Positions 34,106 through 39,365 of a DNA stretch of 39,365 nt are shown in pieces. The notes beneath the pieces are model-generated. The model was not told the DNA's origin. It worked only from the letters and a program-made list of their open reading frames with translations, and ran no database searches. The position numbers and the translations under genes are program-made. Source of the stretch: Chloroflexota bacterium (lineage in GTDB: Bacteria; Chloroflexota; Chloroflexia; Thermomicrobiales; JADLAZ01). Where the stretch lies: assembly GCA_020849725.1 (NCBI GenBank), contig JADLAZ010000048.1:1-39365 (forward strand). Direction: 5' to 3'. The stretch's first letter is position 1. Each line of letters starts with the position of its first letter.

Positions 34106-34654
34106 ATGGTAGGCACGCAGTCCACGACAACCACGACCTGGACGATCGACCCAAAGCACTCGCTGGTGGAGATGGCGGTCAAGCACATGATGATGACGAC
34201 CGTGAAGGGCCGGTTCACGGGTGTGACCGGGACATTGACGATCGACGAGCGTGACCCGACCCGGTCGGCGGTCGACGTGACAATCGACGCGACAACGCTG
34301 ACGACCCATGAGGCGCAGCGCGACGCCCACCTGCGGTCGCCGGACTTCCTGGACGTCGCCACCTATCCAACGATCCAGTTCACCAGCCGGCACGTTGAGG
34401 CGCTGGGCAGTGGCGACCTGCGCGTGACCGGCGATCTGACCATTCGCGGCATGACCCGGCCGGTTGACCTCATCGTCACCCACGAGGGGGTAGGCGTGAC
34501 GCCGTTCGGCGCCAGCATCGTCGCCTACAGCGCCACCACGACGATCAAGCGGAGTGACTTCGGTCTGAACTGGAACGTGGCGCTCGAGGCCGGCGGCATG
34601 CTGGTGAGCGACGCCGTCAAGATCAGCCTCGAGATCCAGGCCGTCCGCCAGTAA
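34106..34654 (+). CDS. YceI-family lipocalin-like protein
   Basis: The 182-residue protein has the YceI beta-barrel: TTTWTIDPKHSLVEMAVKHMMMTTVKGRF at the start, TRSAVDVTIDATTLTTHEAQRDAHLRSPDFLDVATYPTIQFTS in the middle, and VTGDLTIRGMTRPVDL near the end. Members bind isoprenoid lipids such as polyprenols or quinones and often respond to acid or oxidative stress. No signal peptide is seen, so it is cytoplasmic. ATG 34106 starts just before the domain and follows GGGGAG; the frame is open to 34028, but that lies within the promoter. Confidence 0.9.
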   Translation: MVGTQSTTTTTWTIDPKHSLVEMAVKHMMMTTVKGRFTGVTGTLTIDERDPTRSAVDVTIDATTLTTHEAQRDAHLRSPDFLDVATYPTIQFTSRHVEALGSGDLRVTGDLTIRGMTRPVDLIVTHEGVGVTPFGASIVAYSATTTIKRSDFGLNWNVALEAGGMLVSDAVKISLEIQAVRQ

Positions 34655-34713
34655 GGCTCGGCGCATCGATCGGCTTCGGCCCAGCCGCGCTGGCGCGGCT
34701 ACCCGGGTCCGCA

Positions 34714-34749
34714 TGGTACAGTCGTGGCGGGCGCCCACGCGAGCGCCCG
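34714..34749 (+). promoter_or_regulatory. extended -10 promoter (TG-G-TACAGT) and leader hairpin of the FMN reductase gene
   Basis: TG at 34714-34715 and TACAGT at 34717-34722. A perfect CGGGCGC/GCGCCCG stem with an 8-base loop (34728-34749) lies at the expected RNA 5' end. The start codon is at 34786. Confidence 0.45.
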
Positions 34750-34785
34750 TCACCGTGTCAGACTGATACTTGACAGGAGCAACTC

Positions 34786-35349
34786 ATGGAAGCATCGCCG
34801 GTGGTGGTGGTGGGCATCAGTGGCAGTCTCCGACGGGCGTCGCTGAACTCCGCCGCCCTGCGCGCGGCGGCTGGCCTGGCGCCGGCGGGCATGACGATTG
34901 CCATCGCTCATCTGGACGGCATTCCGCTCTACTCGGCCGATGTCGAGGCCGACGGTGCGCCGCTGGCGGTCACGGAGTTGGTCGAGCGGCTCGGGGCCGC
35001 CGACGCCGTGCTGATCGCTACGCCAGAGTACAACTACTCGGTGCCCGGCGTGCTGAAGAACGCGATCGACTGGGTCTCGCGGCCCCCTTCGACCAATCCA
35101 CTGCGGGGCAAGCCCGTGGCGATCATGGGCGCTGGTGGGCGCGTTGGCACAGTGCGCGCCCAACTCCACCTGCGCCACATCCTCGGTAGCCTCGATGCCG
35201 TGGTGCTGCCGCGCCCGGAGGTACTCATCATTCAGGCGCCGACCAAGTTCGACGCCGACGGCAACTTGACCGACGACAACACGCGCGGCGAGATCGTCGC
35301 CCAACTCACCGCGCTCGCCGACCTGACACGCCGCCTGCGCGTTGGCTAA
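34786..35349 (+). CDS. NAD(P)H-dependent FMN reductase (quinone/azoreductase-like flavodoxin fold)
   Basis: The 187-residue protein has the FMN phosphate-binding GISGSLRRASLNSAAL (10-25) and the flavin-ring segment IATPEYNYSVPGVLKNAIDW (77-96), typical of ChrR/NADPH-dependent FMN reductases that reduce quinones, chromate or azo dyes and limit oxidative stress. AGGAG precedes ATG 34786. It lies after yceI in the same direction but has its own promoter. Together with the HxlR regulator, sirtuin and YceI this forms a redox-flavoured group. Its stop overlaps the convergent permease gene by 4 bases. Confidence 0.9.
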   Translation: MEASPVVVVGISGSLRRASLNSAALRAAAGLAPAGMTIAIAHLDGIPLYSADVEADGAPLAVTELVERLGAADAVLIATPEYNYSVPGVLKNAIDWVSRPPSTNPLRGKPVAIMGAGGRVGTVRAQLHLRHILGSLDAVVLPRPEVLIIQAPTKFDADGNLTDDNTRGEIVAQLTALADLTRRLRVG

Positions 35350-36239
35350 CCCTTCAGACCGCTCATAACGACGCCCTGGATGAAGGCACGCTGAGCGAAC
35401 AGGAAGACGACGATCACCGGAATGACGCTGACGACTGACGCCGCCATCAGCAGGTGCATCGGCGTCTCGGTGCCGGGCACGATGAACAGCCGCAGCGCCA
35501 CTGACATCACCATCTTCGATTGGGTGTTGAGGTAGATCAGCGGTCCGAAGAAGTCGTTCCAGAAGTTGACGAACGACAGCGCGAAGACGGTGATCAAGAT
35601 CGGGCGCGACAGCGGCAGCATAATCCGAACAAAGATGTCGAACTGGTTGGCGCCGTCGATAACGGCCGCCTCGTCTAGCTCGCGCGGGATCGTCAGGAAG
35701 AACTGGCGCAGCAGGAAGATGTAGAAGGCGCTGCCGAAGAACTGCGGCACGACCAGCGGCAAGATCGAGTCCAGCCAGCCGAACTGCTTGAAGATGAGGA
35801 ATTGCGGGATGAGCAGAACCTCATATGGGATCATCAGTGTCGACAGCAGCAGCACGAACCAGAAGTTGCGGCCCTTGAACGGAATGCGCGCGAAGCCGTA
35901 GGCCGCCAGCGTGTTCGAGAACAACCGCCCGATGATGCCCAGCACCGTGTAGACGAGCGTGTTCCATGCAAACAGCGGGAAGAATTTGGATGGCTGCAGC
36001 AATGCCTGAACGTAATTTTGCGGCTGGAACGTGTATGGAATCAGGGTCGGCGGGATCATGTCGAGTTCGCTGGGATGCTTGAGCGACGTGATCACCATCC
36101 AGTAGAACGGGAAGGCGAACACGATGCCGAGCGTGATGACGACCGCGTGCAGGAACACCGAGTTGCCCATGCTGCGCCGCCGCGCCGCCGCCTGGGTCGC
36201 GGCGGCGGTGGCCGTCTGCTGAATCGCCGGGCTGCTCAT
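35346..36239 (-). CDS. ABC sugar importer permease 2 (MalG/LacG-like, CUT1)
   Basis: The 297-residue protein has six helices and the cytoplasmic EAA loop DEAAVIDGANQFDIFVRIMLPLSRP that docks the ATPase. FAFPFYWMVITSLK at the start and AQRAFIQGVVMSGLKG at the end are typical of the MalG side of carbohydrate importers. ATG 36239 follows GGGGAG with good spacing. It is the last gene of the operon, 42 bases after permease 1. Confidence 0.93.
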   Translation of the reverse strand: MSSPAIQQTATAAATQAAARRRSMGNSVFLHAVVITLGIVFAFPFYWMVITSLKHPSELDMIPPTLIPYTFQPQNYVQALLQPSKFFPLFAWNTLVYTVLGIIGRLFSNTLAAYGFARIPFKGRNFWFVLLLSTLMIPYEVLLIPQFLIFKQFGWLDSILPLVVPQFFGSAFYIFLLRQFFLTIPRELDEAAVIDGANQFDIFVRIMLPLSRPILITVFALSFVNFWNDFFGPLIYLNTQSKMVMSVALRLFIVPGTETPMHLLMAASVVSVIPVIVVFLFAQRAFIQGVVMSGLKG

Positions 36240-36281
36240 CCTCGCTGCTCCCCCTGCTCCCAACCGCTGGCGCGGCGTGGA

Positions 36282-37238
36282 CTAGCGGTCGGTACGCTCG
36301 CTATCGCCCTCGTAGTAGACCCAGCGCTTCGACGCAGCCATCTGCACCAGCGTGAAGGTCATGATGACAATGAACAGGAACCAGGCCAGCGCCGAGGCGT
36401 AGCCCATCAGCGCATCCTGGAAGGCCGTCCGGTACAGGTACAGGCTGTAGAGTGTCGTGCTGTAGCCGGGACCGCCGTTGGTGATAATCAGCGACTCGGT
36501 GAAGCCGCCCTGGAAGGAGCCGATCAAGCTCAGCACGGTGTTGAAGAAGATCGCCGGCGTGATCATCGGGATGGTGATGTTCCAGAAGCGCCGCATGACG
36601 CCAGCGCCATCGATCATGGCCGCCTCATGCAAGCTCTCCGGCACGCCTTGCAGCGCCGCTAGATAGATCAGCATCGAGGTGCCGACGTTCCACAGGCTGA
36701 CGATGATGATCGTCACCGGCGACCATTCGAGGCTGTAGAGCCAGTTCGGCCCGGTGATGCCGAACTCCTTCAGCACATTGTTGACGAAGCCGCCCTGGTT
36801 CGAGAAGACGGTCGTCCACATGAAGGCGGTCGCCACGCCGGCCGTCACCGCTGGCAGGTAGAAGATCGTGCGGAAGATCGGCCGGCCCTTGATCGGCTGG
36901 TTGAGCAGCGTCGCCAGACCAAGCGCGATGAGCTGGCTCAGCGGCACGCGCACGACCGTGTAGACGACAGTGAAGGTCAGCGCGGCGACGAAGACGTTGT
37001 CGCGCCCGCTGAGCATCTTAATGTAGTTGTCGAAACCGACGAATTTCCAGGCGCCGACCACTTTCCAGTTGGTGAAGCTGATGAACAATGATGACACAAA
37101 CGGGATCAGCGTGAAGACCACGAAACCGATCAGCCAGAGGCTGATGAAGGCGTAGCCGGTCAGGTCGGTTCGGGTCAGAAACGGCCGCCGTCGGCTGACG
37201 ACGACCGGTGGTGCACTCGTGACGGGCGTGGCGCTCAC
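36282..37238 (-). CDS. ABC sugar importer permease 1 (MalF/LacF-like, CUT1)
   Basis: The 318-residue protein has six helices, with AFISLWLIGFVVFTLIPFV, a loop WKFVGFDNYIKML typical of the family, and the EAA loop HEAAMIDGAGVMRRFWNITIPMITP. GTG 37238 follows GGAGGAGG. It pairs with permease 2. No ATPase gene is present; in such operons a shared MsmK/UgpC-type ATPase encoded elsewhere usually energises the importer. Confidence 0.93.
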   Translation of the reverse strand: MSATPVTSAPPVVVSRRRPFLTRTDLTGYAFISLWLIGFVVFTLIPFVSSLFISFTNWKVVGAWKFVGFDNYIKMLSGRDNVFVAALTFTVVYTVVRVPLSQLIALGLATLLNQPIKGRPIFRTIFYLPAVTAGVATAFMWTTVFSNQGGFVNNVLKEFGITGPNWLYSLEWSPVTIIIVSLWNVGTSMLIYLAALQGVPESLHEAAMIDGAGVMRRFWNITIPMITPAIFFNTVLSLIGSFQGGFTESLIITNGGPGYSTTLYSLYLYRTAFQDALMGYASALAWFLFIVIMTFTLVQMAASKRWVYYEGDSERTDR

Positions 37239-37265
37239 GCAGCCTCCTCCGAACAACCAGGCGCA

Positions 37266-37307
37266 GCGATCGCGCGCGAGCCAAGTGACTGGCTCGCGCG
37301 CGATCGC
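37266..37307 (-). promoter_or_regulatory. 18-bp perfect intercistronic hairpin between binding-protein and permease genes
   Basis: GCGATCGCGCGCGAGCCA (37266-37283) and its exact complement (37290-37307) flank the 6-base loop at 37284-37289. It lies between the stop of the binding-protein gene and the start of permease 1. No T-run follows on the minus strand, so it likely slows decay of the upstream message or partly terminates, giving more binding protein than permease. Confidence 0.8.
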
Positions 37308-37327
37308 CCGGTCTCAGGCCGATCGCC

Positions 37328-38854
37328 TCAGCCGATGCCCCACTTGGCGAGGTCCTTTTCGGGCGGCTTCGGCACGGTGAACGCGAACGGATCCTTGGCG
37401 TTGCCGAAGTCGACGGCCTCGTTGGCCTTGATCTGCGCCGTCTTCAGCGCCTGCTCGAGCGTCTGCTTGCCCAGGTAGGCCAGGTCGAGCTCGGCGTCGA
37501 TCGCCGTGCCGGCCTTGCTCATGCCAGCGTTGTAGAAGTGGAAGCCGTGCGGGCGGCCGTAGACCCACTTGATGAAGCTCTCCGGATGCTTCTTGGTGTC
37601 GCCCGGGTCCTGATAGAGCTTCCACGACTTCTTGTTCGACGGCACCAGCACCCGCGTCTTGGCGAACAGGTCCTGGCCCTCCTGGCTGGCCAGGTGGCGG
37701 ATCCACTTGTAGCCGGCTTCGGTGTGCTTGCCTGCCTTGGGCACGAAGTTGGGATTGCCCGAGGTGACCGGCACGCCGAGCGTGTTGGCGTCCTTGTTCG
37801 GCAAGGGCGCGACGTCCCAGTCGAACTTGCTGCCGACCGCATCACGCGTCGGGTTGAACTCGTAGGCGGCGCGGTGATACATCGCCGACAGGCCGGCGCG
37901 GAACGGGACGCCGCCCTGCGGCCCCATCAGGTTGCTCTGGGCCTCTTTCGTCATGAGGAATTTTTCCTCATTGGCCCATTTGTAGAGCATCTTGTGCGTT
38001 TCGAGCACCTTCGGGTCATCAAGAGTATACTTCAGCGTCTTCCAGTCGGCGTAGTTGCCACCGAGGGTCCAGGTAATCGGGCTGAATTCCTGGTAGCTGG
38101 TGTAGTTCCACTGCAGGCCATAGCGGACGGTCTTGTCGCCCTCTTTCTTGGTCGTCTTGCGGGCGGCGTCGATCATGTCGTCCCAGGTCCAGTTGCCCTT
38201 CAGGTCGTCCCACGGATCCTTGGCGCCCGATTCCTTGAAGGCAGTCTTGTTGTAATAGATTGCCCGCGGGTCATTGTCGAACGGCATGTGGAGGACCCTG
38301 CCCTGCCAGACCTCCAGCCCCATCAGTGACCAGTCGGACAGGAGGTTGATGCCGTCGGCCTTGGTCGCGTCGGTCATGTCGTAGTGGTAGCCGGCCTCCA
38401 TGAACTTGACCTGGACGCCATTGTTGCTGATCGAGGCATCGCCCCAGGTGTTCGCGACGAGCGACGCCTCCATCTTGGCGACGAAGTCGGTGCCGGCGAC
38501 GAACTCCATGGTGACGGTCGTGCCGGGGTTGGCGGCCTCAAACTGCTGCTTGGCCTGATCGATGTACTGTGCCAGTGGCTCCCACCAGGTAGTGAAGCGG
38601 ATCGCCACCGGCGCGCTGGAGCCGGGCTTGGGCGCGGCCGCTGGCGCGGTCGTCGCGGCCGGCGCAGCGCCGGAGGCCGGCGCAGTCGTCGCTGCGGCCG
38701 CCGGCTTGGACTCGGCCGGCTTGGCCGGGGCTGCCGTCGGGCTGGGGGCCGGTGCGCCGCACGCCGCCAGAACGGCGCCAACGCCGCCACCGGCGATGGC
38801 GAACGCCGCCGCGCGCAACAGACGACGACGCGCGAGAGTCCGGTCCTCGGTCAT
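37328..38854 (-). CDS. Tat-type lipoprotein solute-binding protein of a sugar ABC importer
   Basis: The 508-residue protein has an N-terminal twin-arginine region (LARRRLLRAAAFAIAGG) and a lipobox LAAC, so it is exported folded and lipid-anchored. An Ala/Pro/Thr linker (about 35-80) follows, as in many Chloroflexi binding proteins. The mature part is an extracellular solute-binding protein of family 1: AIRFTTWWEPLAQYIDQAKQQFEAANPG at the start, YYNKTAFKESGAKDPWDDL, and WKWIRHLASQEGQDLF-like C-terminal helices. Ligand is probably a sugar or oligosaccharide. ATG 38854 follows AGGAGGAAAGGA; the frame is open to 38968. Confidence 0.92.
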   Translation of the reverse strand: MTEDRTLARRRLLRAAAFAIAGGGVGAVLAACGAPAPSPTAAPAKPAESKPAAAATTAPASGAAPAATTAPAAAPKPGSSAPVAIRFTTWWEPLAQYIDQAKQQFEAANPGTTVTMEFVAGTDFVAKMEASLVANTWGDASISNNGVQVKFMEAGYHYDMTDATKADGINLLSDWSLMGLEVWQGRVLHMPFDNDPRAIYYNKTAFKESGAKDPWDDLKGNWTWDDMIDAARKTTKKEGDKTVRYGLQWNYTSYQEFSPITWTLGGNYADWKTLKYTLDDPKVLETHKMLYKWANEEKFLMTKEAQSNLMGPQGGVPFRAGLSAMYHRAAYEFNPTRDAVGSKFDWDVAPLPNKDANTLGVPVTSGNPNFVPKAGKHTEAGYKWIRHLASQEGQDLFAKTRVLVPSNKKSWKLYQDPGDTKKHPESFIKWVYGRPHGFHFYNAGMSKAGTAIDAELDLAYLGKQTLEQALKTAQIKANEAVDFGNAKDPFAFTVPKPPEKDLAKWGIG

Positions 38855-38939
38855 GTCCTTTCCTCCTGAGTGTGAAAACGACGATCGGTACTCACCACTA
38901 CGCCACGCGAGTATGCCTGGATGTCGGGTAGCCTCACGA

Positions 38940-38968
38940 TTCGTAGCACGCCGTCTGCTGGATGTCAA
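38940..38968 (-). promoter_or_regulatory. promoter TTGACA-N17-(TG-C)-TACGAA of the ABC operon
   Basis: On the minus strand TTGACA (38968-38963) and TACGAA (38945-38940) are 17 bases apart with TG before the -10. It overlaps the last bases of the leucyl aminopeptidase gene and gives a leader of about 80 bases. Confidence 0.65.
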
Positions 38969-39365
38969 GGTGTCGCCGGCACGGCGGCGGCCTCAGCCAG
39001 CGCGACCAGCGTCCGCACGCCGACGCCGGTGCCACCTTTCACGGCCAGCGGCGTGTCTTTATCGGTCCAGGCGGTGCCGGCGATATCGAGGTGGACCCAC
39101 GGCGTGGCGCCCACGAAATCGCGGATGAACACGGCGCCGACCTGTGCGCCGGCATTGCGCCCGCCGGTGTTGCGCAGGTCGGCCACATCGCTGCGCAGCG
39201 CCTCACGGTACTCGTCGTAGAGTGGCAGTTGCCACATGCGCTCGCCGGCCGTCGTCGCCGCCGCCAGCAGCGCGTCGACTGCCACCTGCGGCTGGCCCAT
39301 CACACCGGTGCAGACGGTGCCGAGCGCGACCACGCAGGCGCCGGTGAGCGTGGCCAGGTCGATCA
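38965..39365 (-). CDS. leucyl aminopeptidase (M17), C-terminal part
   Basis: The frame enters from the right edge and encodes the last 132 or so residues of an M17 cytosolic aminopeptidase: DLATLTGACVVALGTVCTGVMG, then LPLYDEYREALRSDVADLRNTGGRNAGAQVGAVFIRDFV, then WVHLDIAGTAWTDKD and GGTGVGVRTL, all of the catalytic domain. The metal-binding NTDAEGR motif lies outside the window. GGTGVGVRTL replaces the commoner GATGFGVRTL. The enzyme cleaves N-terminal amino acids from peptides. Its stop overlaps the -35 of the ABC operon. Confidence 0.9.
   Translation of the reverse strand, partial: IDLATLTGACVVALGTVCTGVMGQPQVAVDALLAAATTAGERMWQLPLYDEYREALRSDVADLRNTGGRNAGAQVGAVFIRDFVGATPWVHLDIAGTAWTDKDTPLAVKGGTGVGVRTLVALAEAAAVPATP

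Overview
This 39 kb window is chromosomal DNA of a very GC-rich bacterium (roughly 68-70% G+C by eye). The gene types suggest an uncultured Chloroflexota, near Thermomicrobia/Sphaerobacter; this is inference from style, not from a marker-gene search. The clues are a Tat-type lipoprotein solute-binding protein with an Ala/Pro/Thr linker after its lipobox, a secreted six-bladed sugar-dehydrogenase-like protein carrying an N-terminal 'QYF...ARME' module common in Chloroflexi exoproteins, lepA followed by a parvulin lipoprotein and mazG, and a one-operon pyruvate dehydrogenase. I see no phage genes, insertion sequences, CRISPR array, tRNA or rRNA.

Layout. 1-5719: the tail of a membrane protein, a full-length RelA/SpoT stringent factor, a secreted propeller protein, an unknown protein built from two copies of one domain, and an SH3b protein. 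5720-5931: intergenic DNA with G+C-rich hairpin repeats. 5972-10044: a same-strand run of a 3-hydroxyisobutyrate-dehydrogenase-like enzyme, a D-2-hydroxyacid dehydrogenase, an APH-fold kinase and an EamA transporter encoded as two half-size overlapping frames. 10084-15744: a CAP + lytic-transglycosylase-like exoprotein, a 626-base divergent control region, then lepA, a PpiC lipoprotein and mazG. 15951-19191: three glycosyltransferases. 19372-25722: proS, a degenerate ComEC-type metallo-beta-lactamase-fold protein, a LarA-family racemase, a two-domain CbiX-like protein with altered metal ligands and a rhamnonate-dehydratase-like enolase-superfamily enzyme. 25731-32708: a YihY/BrkB membrane protein, the pdhA-pdhB-pdhC-lpdA operon with a small unknown passenger gene, and a DUF1294 protein. 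32744-35349: a sirtuin coupled to an HxlR regulator, divergent from a YceI protein and an FMN reductase. 35346-39365: a sugar-type ABC importer (binding protein and two permeases, no ATPase) and the C-terminal end of leucyl aminopeptidase.

How the parts work together. Most of the window is core housekeeping (stringent response, elongation factor 4, Pro-tRNA synthetase, pyruvate to acetyl-CoA) interleaved with small catabolic and redox units. Regulation is unusually readable. Nine genes or operons have an extended -10 box (TG-n-TAnnnT-like), usually with a poor -35. The pdh operon has a 10-bp dyad on its predicted start point. The yceI promoter has two 11-bp direct repeats beside an HxlR gene. 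An 18-bp perfect hairpin separates the binding-protein gene from the permease genes.

I found no single convincing new defence or mobile system. The best leads are the HxlR/sirtuin/YceI redox unit, the split EamA transporter, the metal-ligand-less ComEC-like and CbiX-like proteins, the tandem-domain unknown protein, and the regulatory hairpins.
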